Assembly: GCA_016930555.1 (NCBI GenBank) | Contig: JAFGGM010000066.1 | Location: 1 to 34,936, forward strand | Direction of reading: 5' to 3' | Length of the DNA stretch: 34,936 nucleotides | Origin: Candidatus Bathyarchaeum sp. | Lineage (GTDB): Archaea > Thermoproteota > Bathyarchaeia > Bathyarchaeales > Bathyarchaeaceae | Shown: positions 14,485 to 23,080 of the stretch, piece after piece | How positions within the stretch are numbered: position 1 is the stretch's first letter | Layout of the letters: every line of letters begins with the position of its first letter | Made by a program: the position numbers and the translations under genes | The notes under the pieces: model-generated | What the model saw: the letters and a program-made list of their open reading frames with translations, nothing else | Database searches by the model: none | Told to the model about the DNA's origin: nothing

Positions 14485-15423
14485 TTAGACGAATGCTTGA
14501 AAAAGCAGGTATGACGCCAACAGAAGTAAGCCGCCAATTTTGGAGATTCCACCTCTTGTGAGAAAGCGCCAGAAGATGACTGTTGTTATTAACAGGAATG
14601 GAAGAAGCTCAGTGAAAACGGTCGTATCAACTGCAAAGGGGGAAGCCAGCAAGACCAAACCTAAGACAAGAGTAAGATTTGTGAGGTTAGAGCCTATTAT
14701 CCCTCCAATTGCTAAATGAACGCGTCCGCGTCGAACAGCCGAAAAATCCGTGGTAAGCTCAGGAAGAGAGGTGCCGATTGCAATAATCTTTGCTCCAAGC
14801 AAGATTGGCGGAGCCCCAAGAAGTGATGCTAGTTCGAGTCCAGATGTAACAACCAAACGCGCTCCCACAATAACACCTAACAATGCAAGCAGTAACATAA
14901 CAACAACTTTTGGCAAAACTTTCCTCTTAGGAGGAGCAACTATCCCGTTTGATTCAACCGCAGGTAGTCTCTTTTTTGCCATGAAGTAGGTGTTAATCAT
15001 AAAAGTTGCCAACAGAATTGCTCCAACAATAGGGTTTGAAACCTTGAATATCACGAGTAGAAGGGGGATCAATGAAGTAATTAGAAGTATATCAGTGAGT
15101 TCGGTCAAAAGGTTCGTGCAGCATGTTTTGAGGTAGCCTAAAATGCCTAACAGTCCTAAAACCGCTCCTATGTTAAAAACGTTTGAGCCAAGAATGTCTC
15201 CCACACTTATTCCAGCTTCTCCTTGAAGAATAGCAAAAAGGGCTACAATAATTTCAGGGACCGAAGTTAAGGTTGCAAGAAGTATGAATCCTGCAGACAT
15301 CTCGCTTAGCCCTGTGAGCTCGATAAGCTTCTCTATAGCCTTTATAGTGTAGTGACTGGAAAAAGCCAAAACAATTAATGAACCAACAAGTATCAGCAAT
15401 TGGACTATAATAACATCAATCAC
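14485..15423 (-). CDS. Na+/Ca2+-exchanger-family antiporter
   Basis: This 312-aa protein has about ten membrane segments and the two inverted alpha repeats of the CaCA superfamily (YrbG/NCX_Mj type). Repeat 1 has LATLTSVPEIIVA and GDILGSNVFNI. Repeat 2 has IAIGTSLPELTTD and GGIIGSNLTNL. The conserved Glu residues of both SxPE motifs, which bind the cation, are present. It would exchange Na+ or H+ for Ca2+ across the cytoplasmic membrane. Start is GTG at 15423. It is transcribed alone. Confidence 0.93.
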   Translation of the reverse strand: MIDVIIVQLLILVGSLIVLAFSSHYTIKAIEKLIELTGLSEMSAGFILLATLTSVPEIIVALFAILQGEAGISVGDILGSNVFNIGAVLGLLGILGYLKTCCTNLLTELTDILLITSLIPLLLVIFKVSNPIVGAILLATFMINTYFMAKKRLPAVESNGIVAPPKRKVLPKVVVMLLLALLGVIVGARLVVTSGLELASLLGAPPILLGAKIIAIGTSLPELTTDFSAVRRGRVHLAIGGIIGSNLTNLTLVLGLVLLASPFAVDTTVFTELLPFLLITTVIFWRFLTRGGISKIGGLLLLASYLLFQAFV

Positions 15424-15557
15424 AATATTGAACCTATACTAGTCTATTATTTGGAGTCACATATGCTTTGCTAACAAGATGCGACCGACGTTAGAAAACT
15501 GCTTAAGATTTAAATGGGCTTCCATAGTTATTTAATCAAAAAATTCATTAGATTGGA

Positions 15558-15674
15558 ATGCTGCTGATGAATAAAATTTCGCATCCATGTCCTGAAACGT
15601 TCGCTACAGAGCCATTGTATCAATCAGGATTCTGCACTGCAACCTATTTCCAAAAGGTACTAAAGGAGAATTAA
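15558..15674 (+). CDS. 38-aa Cys-containing peptide upstream of the NapH-like gene
   Basis: An ORF below the track cutoff starts at ATG 15558 (or ATG 15567) and reads HPCPETFATEPLYQSGF, then C, TATYFQKVLKEN. It ends with TAA at 15672-15674, one base before the NapH-like ATG. Its last codons are the GGAG ribosome-binding site of that gene. Two cysteines and one histidine in so short a peptide suggest a metal or redox role. TATA-like ATTTAAAT lies near 15505-15513. The family is unknown, and it may instead be a leader that couples translation. Confidence 0.45.
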   Translation: MLLMNKISHPCPETFATEPLYQSGFCTATYFQKVLKEN

Positions 15675-15675
15675 C

Positions 15676-16656
15676 ATGGTCATGGAACTTGTAGCTGAGT
15701 TACTAAAGTTAATGATTCTTGCAGCATTAGCTATAGCAGGAGTATTAGTTATAACAATATGGAAAAAGAACCAAACACTAAAAGTAACATACATTAGATT
15801 CATTATTCAAGCAGCATCCTTGGCTGCAGTATACTACTTGTTTACCTATCCTGTAAGACCACTCTACATAGTGGCATTTATTCTCATAATGACCCTTGTT
15901 TTGGGACGATTCTTCTGCGGCTGGATCTGCCCCTTCGGCTTATACATGGACGTGCTCACACTAATCCGAAAAGCCCTCAAAATACGCTACAGAATCATCC
16001 CAGACAAACTCAACAAACTCTTGCACAACCTCAGATATGCAATTGTAGGCTTCTTTCTAGTTCTAGCCGCTTTTCTGTACATAATAGACACGCCAGCAAC
16101 AACAAAGGAGCTCACACTTACGGCATTAGGTTTATCGGGCGTTTTCGAACAGATGTACCTCCTGCTTGGTCCAGTGGTGCCGTTGATTGTACCTTGGGAA
16201 GGACCACTAGAAATTGGTAGAATATACTTTAGTTTCCCCTATATTAGAGAAGTGATGTTATACTCGGGCGAAAATTTTGCTACAGTTGCCGCGTTAATTT
16301 TCTTGGCGTTAGTATTTGTAGGTTCATTTTTCATACGACGTAGTTGGTGCCGTTTCTGCCCAACAGGAATATCCCTTGCTGTCGTGAATAAGCTCAAGGG
16401 GTTCAAGTGGGCTCCAGTGCTTCACCTGGACAAGAATGAAACAAAATGTACCAAATGTGGAATATGTAAAAGAGTGTGCCCAGTTCAGGTCACCGAAATT
16501 TACGAGGAGAAGGGAGGAAAAATTATGACGTCAATGTGCATGCTCTGTTTACGATGCGTGGAAATGTGTCCCTATGAGGATTGCTTAAGACTAAACTTGG
16601 GCGGAAAAACCGTTTTCAAGTCTCGGAACTGGCTGGAACCAGCAGAACTTGACTAA
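15676..16656 (+). CDS. NapH/CcoG-like membrane polyferredoxin
   Basis: This 326-aa protein has five or six membrane segments. It carries the two Cys motifs of the NapH/NosR/CcoG family (FCGWICPFG near residue 80 and WCRFCPTG near 235). A cytoplasmic ferredoxin domain with two [4Fe-4S] motifs follows (CTKCGICKRVCP and CMLCLRCVEMCP). It would move electrons between a quinol-type or cytoplasmic donor and an acceptor in or outside the membrane. The first 31 residues are an extra membrane segment that closely matches the C-terminal anchor of the 979-aa CARDB protein downstream. GGAG lies 8 nt before the ATG. The partner oxidoreductase is not in the window. Confidence 0.85.
   Translation: MVMELVAELLKLMILAALAIAGVLVITIWKKNQTLKVTYIRFIIQAASLAAVYYLFTYPVRPLYIVAFILIMTLVLGRFFCGWICPFGLYMDVLTLIRKALKIRYRIIPDKLNKLLHNLRYAIVGFFLVLAAFLYIIDTPATTKELTLTALGLSGVFEQMYLLLGPVVPLIVPWEGPLEIGRIYFSFPYIREVMLYSGENFATVAALIFLALVFVGSFFIRRSWCRFCPTGISLAVVNKLKGFKWAPVLHLDKNETKCTKCGICKRVCPVQVTEIYEEKGGKIMTSMCMLCLRCVEMCPYEDCLRLNLGGKTVFKSRNWLEPAELD
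15688..15768 (+). repeat. membrane-segment module, copy 1
   Basis: Codons 5-31 of the NapH-like gene align without gaps to codons at 19675-19755 of the CARDB gene. Fifteen of 27 residues are identical (LVA, K, M, AxxIA, VLV, IWKK), and several codons are unchanged. Confidence 0.6.
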
Positions 16657-16771
16657 ACAGCATAACAATTTTTTGGTTTTGTCCGGGGAGTCAATAACAA
16701 TTCTATTTTAGATTATACGTTGAAAATGTACCATGTCTTCAAGAAATTCTTAAAAGCAATGTTGAATTATG

Positions 16772-16797
16772 AAATGCTGCATAAAAAGACAGCATTT
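16772..16797 (+). repeat. 8-bp inverted repeat in the CARDB gene leader
   Basis: AAATGCTG and CAGCATTT form a perfect stem around a 10-nt A-rich loop, 24 nt before the ATG of the CARDB gene. A TATA-like TTCTTAAAA lies about 25 nt before the repeat, so the repeat would sit at the transcript start or in the leader. An operator or a 5' stabilising hairpin is plausible. Confidence 0.5.
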
Positions 16798-16821
16798 ACT
16801 GTTCCTGTGAGTTGAATAATC

Positions 16822-19761
16822 ATGGTCACTAGATCAAAGAAACTGAAAATATTTTTGTTAGCTGATTTGATAATTCTGGCTCTTGTAATTCCAGGCTACT
16901 TCTATGTTGATGCGCAGATTTTAGAGCCCGCCAACTTCCAAATAACTGATTTGAGCATTAATCCTGACTGGATACAAGTTGGAGAAACTCTTCAGATATC
17001 GGTCAATGTTACTAACATTGGGGACAGGAGCGGCAACTATACAGTAACCCCAGCAATAGACGACATTCCGATATCAACAAAAACTGTTCAGCTTGCAGGC
17101 GGAGAAACCACAACAGTTGTATTTACAGCCACACAAGCAACAGAAGGCAACCACACAGTTGCAGTAGAAGACGTAACGGAAACATTCCAAGTTAGTTCAG
17201 ACGCACCAAATAAACCTGCCGAACTAGAATTAACTGATTTGGTAACAAACCGAAAAGAGGCTGAAGTTGGAGATACCATAACTGTTTCAGTTACGGCAAC
17301 GAACATCGGTGACGAAGCGGGAGAGTTCTCGCTTGAACTGTTCATAAACGAACAAAATAGAGAAACAAAAAGCATCCAGTTAGATGCAGACGAAGTAAAG
17401 ACGGTGCAGTTTGAAATTGTTGAAAATTCTGAAGGCACATATACAGTTACGTTAGAGTCTTTGACCACATCCTTCACAATCACTTCTGAGGCTCAACCAG
17501 TTAAACCCGCAGAGTTCCAAGTAGCAGATGTAATGGTTAATCCCTCCTCTGCAATGGCAGGTGAAGCTGTAGAAATCTCGGTTAAGGTAACTAATGTTGG
17601 AGAGGAAAGCGGCACATACACCGTGAACCTCAAAATTGACGGAACCACAAGAGACACCAAAGATGTAACGTTGGCTGGACAAGTAACTGATACAGTAGAG
17701 TTTGAAGTAACTGAAACAATTGCTGGCACCCACACAGTTGAAGTTGGCGATCAATCAGCAATATTCACTATTGAAGCCCCCATTGCTGCATCAGACAAAG
17801 TCGATTTGCTGAGAGTGTTCGTAAACCCGTATGAAGTGTGGATAGGAGAAACAGTAACTATCACAGTTAAAGCCAACAACACAGCAAACGAAGAGGCAGT
17901 CCTTGGTGCAAGGCTTCTTGTTGCAGGTGAAGCTGTTGCAACAAATACAGTTACTTTGGCTGCAGGAGATTCTGAAGGAACACTACAATTTACGGTTACA
18001 GCAGGTCCAGCAAACGAGAACACTACAAAAGGTTACCAGGTTGAAATAATAAATCTCGCCAACCAAAGTGATAAATTGAAAGGCTATTTCACAGTTGCTC
18101 CAAACGGCTTCCACACACTCTCTATTAATAGGGCAGGTGGCGGCAGCAAACCAATGATATTTACTTTGGATGGAGTGACATACGAAAGTCCTTATGTTAA
18201 TCTGTTAGCGGTGGGAGAATATAGCATCAGCACAGACAAAACTGTTGATGTTGGCACAGGAGTAGTAGAGTTTGATCATTGGCAGGATGGTGTGACAAGT
18301 GAATCAAGAACTATAGTCTTGGACCAGTTTCTTTCAGTGCTTGCCCATTACATAGTAATTAGCGGATATGCTTCATGTCCTTCACTCTATTATTGGAATG
18401 GAACAGATTACGTCTATGTTACAGAAGTTTCGAACGCGGGCTGGTTAGGATACATAGGCTACATAGAAGAGGATGGCGACATTGTTTTCACTGGAGGAAA
18501 TCCATGGGACCACGTTAAATTGGATGCAAGCCAACTGGAACCAAAGATAGAGAACGGTGAAGAATATTATGACATTGTCCTCTTCCAACAATGGGATGAA
18601 ATCTTCTATACTGACAACGTTTACATGGTAGTTGTTGACCACCCCAGCGATGTCGACGTTTATTCAACCATGGTCAATTATGTCAACCGAGGTTTCTTTG
18701 GTCAAGTTTACACCGTAGACGGAGACAACCTAATGACACCAGTTTCTGCCATAAACGAAAACGGAGATGATGTTCTATCTCTAATCTCAGAACTTGATAG
18801 CGTCTTCACACCAGCAATTAATGGAGTTGACAGCCCATCATGGAACGACATAAAATGCAACCAGTTAACTCTAGATTTGGGCGACTTATCTAACGCAGCA
18901 GAAATCAAACTTGTTATCAACGGAATGGTTGATTGGGGACCAGCTGAACCATACTACGAGTGGATAGACCAATTCAAGACAGCAGCTGCCCAAGGTTTAG
19001 TGGTAAATGGTACAGAAATTAATCCGCCAGCTTACATGGAGATTATGGATGCACAAGGTAATTGGATACGAGTCTCACAGGATAAGCAAATGCCGATTCC
19101 TGGAGATTATGTTCCCAGAACATTCTCTGTGAGCTTGAATGGACTTTTCCCCGAAGATGTAACTGAATATAAGATTAGAATTACCAACTTCTGGAATGTA
19201 ACGTTCGATTATATTGGAATAGACATAAGCCCACAACAAGACATAACAATCACTGAAATTCTTCCTGAGGCATCTTTTGAGCCGCTGGTTTTTGCTGATT
19301 CAATTTCTACTGCTTCAGGCATGTTTACAAAGTATGGTAACGTAACAGAGTTACTTGCTGAAGCAGATGACATGTATGTTATTGGAATGCAGGGAGACAA
19401 AATGGTTCTCAAGTTCCCCACATCAAGTCTTCCGACTCTTGAAGCAGGCACATCACGAAGTTACTTCATATATGTAGCTTCATGGTTCAAAGACCCGGCA
19501 GGTAATTGGGGTTACGGATTCGATTTCACAACAGAACCGTATCCTTTCCGTGACATGAGTGGATTCCCATACCCAGACACAGAAAGTTACCCAACCAGCG
19601 AAGAGTATGTTCAATACATCAAAGAATGGAACACGAGAGCAGTTAACATTCCTGAAATAAACACTATCACAGAATTAGTAGCTAACATAATGAAGTATAT
19701 GGCGTTTGTAGGAGCAGCAATAGCAGCAGTACTAGTTACGCTGATATGGAAAAAATCGTAA
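16822..19761 (+). CDS. membrane-anchored surface protein with four CARDB repeats
   Basis: This 979-aa exported protein has an N-terminal signal or anchor helix (residues 10-32). Four CARDB-type immunoglobulin-like repeats follow (about 36-128, 133-225, 231-322 and 328-427), each with a VGxTxxxxVxVTNxGxxxG core. Next come a PEGA-like beta domain (about 430-510) and a large beta-rich region that contains ASCPSLYYWNGTDYVYVTE. A C-terminal membrane helix ends in IWKKS (950-978). Many NxT/S sequons suggest glycosylation. CARDB repeats usually mediate adhesion or assembly at the cell surface. Its C-terminal helix matches the N-terminal helix of the NapH-like protein, so the two may sit together in the membrane. 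Confidence 0.85.
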   Translation: MVTRSKKLKIFLLADLIILALVIPGYFYVDAQILEPANFQITDLSINPDWIQVGETLQISVNVTNIGDRSGNYTVTPAIDDIPISTKTVQLAGGETTTVVFTATQATEGNHTVAVEDVTETFQVSSDAPNKPAELELTDLVTNRKEAEVGDTITVSVTATNIGDEAGEFSLELFINEQNRETKSIQLDADEVKTVQFEIVENSEGTYTVTLESLTTSFTITSEAQPVKPAEFQVADVMVNPSSAMAGEAVEISVKVTNVGEESGTYTVNLKIDGTTRDTKDVTLAGQVTDTVEFEVTETIAGTHTVEVGDQSAIFTIEAPIAASDKVDLLRVFVNPYEVWIGETVTITVKANNTANEEAVLGARLLVAGEAVATNTVTLAAGDSEGTLQFTVTAGPANENTTKGYQVEIINLANQSDKLKGYFTVAPNGFHTLSINRAGGGSKPMIFTLDGVTYESPYVNLLAVGEYSISTDKTVDVGTGVVEFDHWQDGVTSESRTIVLDQFLSVLAHYIVISGYASCPSLYYWNGTDYVYVTEVSNAGWLGYIGYIEEDGDIVFTGGNPWDHVKLDASQLEPKIENGEEYYDIVLFQQWDEIFYTDNVYMVVVDHPSDVDVYSTMVNYVNRGFFGQVYTVDGDNLMTPVSAINENGDDVLSLISELDSVFTPAINGVDSPSWNDIKCNQLTLDLGDLSNAAEIKLVINGMVDWGPAEPYYEWIDQFKTAAAQGLVVNGTEINPPAYMEIMDAQGNWIRVSQDKQMPIPGDYVPRTFSVSLNGLFPEDVTEYKIRITNFWNVTFDYIGIDISPQQDITITEILPEASFEPLVFADSISTASGMFTKYGNVTELLAEADDMYVIGMQGDKMVLKFPTSSLPTLEAGTSRSYFIYVASWFKDPAGNWGYGFDFTTEPYPFRDMSGFPYPDTESYPTSEEYVQYIKEWNTRAVNIPEINTITELVANIMKYMAFVGAAIAAVLVTLIWKKS
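19675..19755 (+). repeat. membrane-segment module, copy 2
   Basis: This is the C-terminal anchor of the CARDB protein, homologous to the N-terminal segment of the NapH-like protein (copy 1 at 15688-15768). Confidence 0.6.
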
Positions 19762-19778
19762 ACAAAAAAGGGAGAAAA

Positions 19779-21005
19779 TTAGGTTCTGGCAGCTGCTTTC
19801 TCCAGAGCCACAACTCCGGGCAACTGCTTCCCCATAAGAAATTCTATCAGGGCGCCTCCTGCAGTGCTAACATAGGACATTTTTTCGGCTAGCCCCAACT
19901 TTTCTACGGCAGCAACGGTGTGTCCTCCGCCAACAAGAGAGAAGCCTTCAGAGTCAGCTACTGCATCAAGAACAATCTCAGAGCCCTTCTTGAATTCTGG
20001 ATTCTCGAAGACACCCACAGGACCACTGACTACAATGGTTTTTGCTTTCAGTATTATGTCAGCGAACTTCTTTGCGGTTTCTGTTCCAATGTCCAAGATA
20101 TTATAGTTTGTAGGAAGCGCGTCAACAGCAATTTCCTGTCGCTTATTGTTCACGTCCATAGCCAAATCAATAGGAACAATGATGGCTTTAGGATATTTGC
20201 TCATGAGCTCTTTTATTCCTGGAACTAGCCCCATCAATTCCTTCTTCTCCAAAAAAGCCATGTTTCCAGTACCAAGGTCAACGCCTTTTGCCACCAGAAA
20301 GATGTGCCCAATTACTCCGCCTGTTAGAACGTAGTCTGCGATGCTGTTCTTCAGCACATAATTGGATATATCTAATGAGTCGTCGCCCTTTGCTCCGCCA
20401 ATCACAAACACTGAGGGCTTTTCAGGAGCCTCCAGAACTTTACCTAATGCTTTGAGTTCCTGCTCCATTATTCTGCCAGCGGCGCTAGGTAAAACAGCGG
20501 TGAAGCCAACCATTGAGATGTGAGCCCTGTGAGCCGCAGCGAAAGCATCATTAATGAAGATGTCTGCCAGAGGAGCAAGATTCTTCACGAACTCGGTTTT
20601 AGCGTGCTCTTCAGGCGACGCCTTCGTTTGCTCATTTGAAACTCCTCGAACGTTCCCTAAGACCAGAACTTCTCCGCTCTTCAACGCCTTGATTGCATTC
20701 TGTGCAGCCTCCCCAAAAACATCATCCACATACTTGACAGGCATTTCTAACGCTTTGCCGAGAAGCTCAGCATGTTCATTAAGAGGAATAAAGTCTGCAT
20801 CTCCAGGTCTGCCCTGATGGGCTAAGATTACAGTTTTTGCGCCTTTTTGAACAAGTTCTTTGATGGTTGCGTCTGCGTGGGCGCGGATTCTCTTGTCATT
20901 GATTATCTGTTTGGTTTGTGGGTCAAGGGGAGAGTTAAAGTCCACTCGCAAAAGGACTGTCTTATCTTTTAGATCGAAATCGTCCATTGTCAAGAATTTT
21001 GGCAT
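19779..21005 (-). CDS. pgk: phosphoglycerate kinase
   Basis: This 408-aa enzyme interconverts 1,3-bisphosphoglycerate + ADP and 3-phosphoglycerate + ATP. Seen motifs are RVDFNSPLDP near residue 21, AHQGRPGD, the ATP-site GGAKGDDS and the C-terminal VGGGHTVAA. Overall sequence and length fit archaeal PGK. The ATG at 21005 has GGTGA 5 nt upstream. It follows gap with a 63-nt gap on the same strand, so the pair probably forms one unit for triose-phosphate oxidation or its reverse. A T6 run beyond the stop (AAAAAA at about 19765-19770 on the + strand) fits archaeal termination. Confidence 0.96.
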   Translation of the reverse strand: MPKFLTMDDFDLKDKTVLLRVDFNSPLDPQTKQIINDKRIRAHADATIKELVQKGAKTVILAHQGRPGDADFIPLNEHAELLGKALEMPVKYVDDVFGEAAQNAIKALKSGEVLVLGNVRGVSNEQTKASPEEHAKTEFVKNLAPLADIFINDAFAAAHRAHISMVGFTAVLPSAAGRIMEQELKALGKVLEAPEKPSVFVIGGAKGDDSLDISNYVLKNSIADYVLTGGVIGHIFLVAKGVDLGTGNMAFLEKKELMGLVPGIKELMSKYPKAIIVPIDLAMDVNNKRQEIAVDALPTNYNILDIGTETAKKFADIILKAKTIVVSGPVGVFENPEFKKGSEIVLDAVADSEGFSLVGGGHTVAAVEKLGLAEKMSYVSTAGGALIEFLMGKQLPGVVALEKAAART

Positions 21006-21068
21006 TTTATCACCTACAATAATTAAAAAAAGAAAAGGGTGGGATTTGAGAGTTTTGCTGTTTTCCGT

Positions 21069-22079
21069 TTAGGCCATATTGCAGATCTTTTCGATCATGC
21101 GTGCCATCTTGACGGAGTAGCCCCACTCGTTGTCGTACCATGCGAAAACTTTTACCAAGTTACCGATGGTCATGGTTAACTGTCCGTCTATGATAGCTGA
21201 ATTATTGTTGTGAATAATGTCTGACGAGACAAGAGGCTCTTCACTGTAACTGAGTACGCCTTTCAATGGACCTTCAGCTGCCTTCTTGAGAGCTGCATTG
21301 ATTTCTTCTGGGGTAGCTTCTTTTTTCAGAATTGCCACCAAGTCAACTATAGAAACGTCAGGTAGTGGAATACGTAATGAGATACCATTCAGTTTTTTGT
21401 TGAGCATTGGAAGGGCTAAACCAACTGCTGTTGCTGCACCCGTTGATGTAGGAATCATGTTGAAGGCTGCTGATCTAGCGCGTCTAAGGTCACTGTGTTG
21501 CATGTCAAGAAGTCTCTGGTCGTTAGTCACTGCATGAACTGTGGTCATTAGACCTTTCTCAATTCCGAAGTTCTCATTGAGAACTTTGGCGACTGGAGCC
21601 AAACAGTTAGTAGTACATGAAGCCAAGGACATTATACTATGTTCTTTGGGATTATACAGGTTGTCATTAACGCCATAAACAACGGTTAGGTCAGCGCTAG
21701 TTGCTGGACTCATCGGAGCTGAAACAAGAACCTTTTTTGCTCCAGCGGTTAAGTGTTTGCTAGCTGCATCTCTTGATCTGAATCTTCCTGTTGATTCAAT
21801 CGCAACGTAAACGTCCATTTCTTTCCAAGGTAGTTTTGCGGGGTCGGGTTCTGCTAGAATTTTGAGCTCTTTTCCGTCAACTATCAAAGATGAACCTTGA
21901 GCTTTTACATCGAAGGGGAATTTCCCATGGGTTGTGTCGTTTTTTAAAAGGTGTGCCAGAGTTTTTGCATCGGTCAAATCGTTGACTGCTACAAAGTTTA
22001 TGTCTGCACCTTCTTCAAGGGCTGCCCGGTATAGGAGCCGCCCTATTCTTCCAAATCCATTTATTGCTGCATTCACCAT
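21069..22079 (-). CDS. gap: glyceraldehyde-3-phosphate dehydrogenase, class I (bacterial/eukaryotic type)
   Basis: This 336-aa phosphorylating GAPDH has the class I signature SCTTNCLAP with catalytic C155. It also has the Rossmann motif NGFGRIGR, the catalytic His in TTVHAVT and the C-terminal WYDNEWGYS. N33-D34 after the second strand suggests NAD over NADP. Archaea mostly use the distantly related class II enzyme, whose active site reads SCNTT. Class I genes in archaea are generally seen as acquired, and in Haloferax the class I enzyme serves glycolysis and the class II enzyme gluconeogenesis. AGGTGA precedes the ATG. A TATA element lies at 22123-22130. Confidence 0.95.
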   Translation of the reverse strand: MVNAAINGFGRIGRLLYRAALEEGADINFVAVNDLTDAKTLAHLLKNDTTHGKFPFDVKAQGSSLIVDGKELKILAEPDPAKLPWKEMDVYVAIESTGRFRSRDAASKHLTAGAKKVLVSAPMSPATSADLTVVYGVNDNLYNPKEHSIMSLASCTTNCLAPVAKVLNENFGIEKGLMTTVHAVTNDQRLLDMQHSDLRRARSAAFNMIPTSTGAATAVGLALPMLNKKLNGISLRIPLPDVSIVDLVAILKKEATPEEINAALKKAAEGPLKGVLSYSEEPLVSSDIIHNNNSAIIDGQLTMTIGNLVKVFAWYDNEWGYSVKMARMIEKICNMA

Positions 22080-22122
22080 TTTCGTTCACCTAATTTAGGA
22101 TGGGAAGATTACCGAATTACAG

Positions 22123-22130
22123 AATATTAA
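22123..22130 (-). promoter_or_regulatory. TATA box for gap-pgk
   Basis: On the - strand TTAATATT sits about 46 nt before the gap ATG and would start transcription near 22100, leaving a leader of some 20 nt with AGGTGA. Confidence 0.45.
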
Positions 22131-22204
22131 CTTTATTGCAGTCGTTAACAGTAAGAAAAAAGAAACAGGAGTGGGAACAAAAAACCCGCAAAGAAACTAA
22201 TTAG

Positions 22205-23080
22205 TTACGCAATTTTCTCAAGAACCTTATCGGCTTTGATTTTGTGGCTTCTAAGAGCTAACTCCTCAGGAGCTACGCCAAGAGCCAAAGCCAAAAGCTC
22301 TGAATAATGAAGAATCGGCATGTCATAGATCTCTTGGAACTTTCCCTTCACCTGAATCTGCCCAATGTCCAGGGCAACGAAGCAGAATGGACACAAAGTG
22401 CTGATGCAGTCAGCGCCTGCTTTGTTAGTGTTTGCGAGTTTCTCTCTTGCAAGTTCTAGTGCAGTGTCGTCAGAGATGCCTTTCAGCAGACCTCCGCAGC
22501 ATTTCAGTTTGTTTCGATATTCTAGAGGTTCTGCACCGAGAGATTCTATGAGGTTTTCGAAGATTTGTGGTCGTTCAGGGTCATCTAGTTGTAGTAGTTT
22601 GCTGGGTCTGAGGGAGTGGCAACCATAAAATGGTGCTACCTTCAGGCTGCTTAGGGGCTTTGTTACTTTTTCTTGGATTTTTTTTAGTCCAATATCTTCT
22701 ATCAAGACTTGAAGGAAATGTTTGACTTCGATTGTGCCTTGGAACTCTTTGCCGACTTTGGCTAGAACTTTGTTAATTTCGGCTTTTAGTTTCTTATCTT
22801 TTTTCAGAGCCGCGTTTGCCATTGCGAGTGATTCAAAGCATCCGTTACACAGTGCAACAATATCCAGTCCAGCTTCTTCAGCCAGACAAATGTTATATGC
22901 GGCAATGGCTTGGCTACTTTCCAAGTTAATTGATTGGATTGGTGCTGGGCAACAGCAGGTGAAGTTGTCTAAGTCAACTAATTCGACATCTAACTTCTCC
23001 AGAGTTTTTCGTGCGGAAAGTTCATAGTTTGGTTGGCGTGCGGGTATAGTGCATCCTAGGAATATGGCGAAACGTTTCAT
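22205..23080 (-). CDS. hdrB: heterodisulfide reductase subunit B
   Basis: This 291-aa protein has both CCG domains that bind the two non-cubane [4Fe-4S] clusters at the disulfide-reducing site. The first set is C10, C42-C43 (a CCC run to C44), C78 and C81. The second is C154, C194-C195 (KCCGG), C230 and C233 (CPFC). In methanogens HdrB reduces CoM-S-S-CoB. In an organism without methyl-CoM reductase another disulfide or thiol acceptor is likely; no mcr gene is in this window. Its ATG overlaps hdrC by 4 nt, and it is the last gene of the mvh-hdr operon. Confidence 0.94.
   Translation of the reverse strand: MKRFAIFLGCTIPARQPNYELSARKTLEKLDVELVDLDNFTCCCPAPIQSINLESSQAIAAYNICLAEEAGLDIVALCNGCFESLAMANAALKKDKKLKAEINKVLAKVGKEFQGTIEVKHFLQVLIEDIGLKKIQEKVTKPLSSLKVAPFYGCHSLRPSKLLQLDDPERPQIFENLIESLGAEPLEYRNKLKCCGGLLKGISDDTALELAREKLANTNKAGADCISTLCPFCFVALDIGQIQVKGKFQEIYDMPILHYSELLALALGVAPEELALRSHKIKADKVLEKIA

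Noticed and set aside
15561-15590. TGATGA followed by CTGA, resembling a C/D box guide RNA
   Set aside because: No C'/D' pair, no terminal stem, and the stretch is better explained as the coding sequence of the 38-aa peptide.
10229-16670. Word GACTRAACAGYA near the ends of three + strand genes (about 10235, 13131, 16652)
   Set aside because: The copies differ at two or more positions, one includes a stop codon, and the flanks do not match. Three loose copies in 35 kb are weak evidence.
22165-22206. GTGGG/CCCGC stem and AACTAATTAGTT palindrome after hdrB as a hairpin terminator
   Set aside because: The stem has a mismatch and pairs over only three adjacent bases, and the palindrome overlaps the stop codon. 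A plain T-run on the - strand is the simpler terminator.
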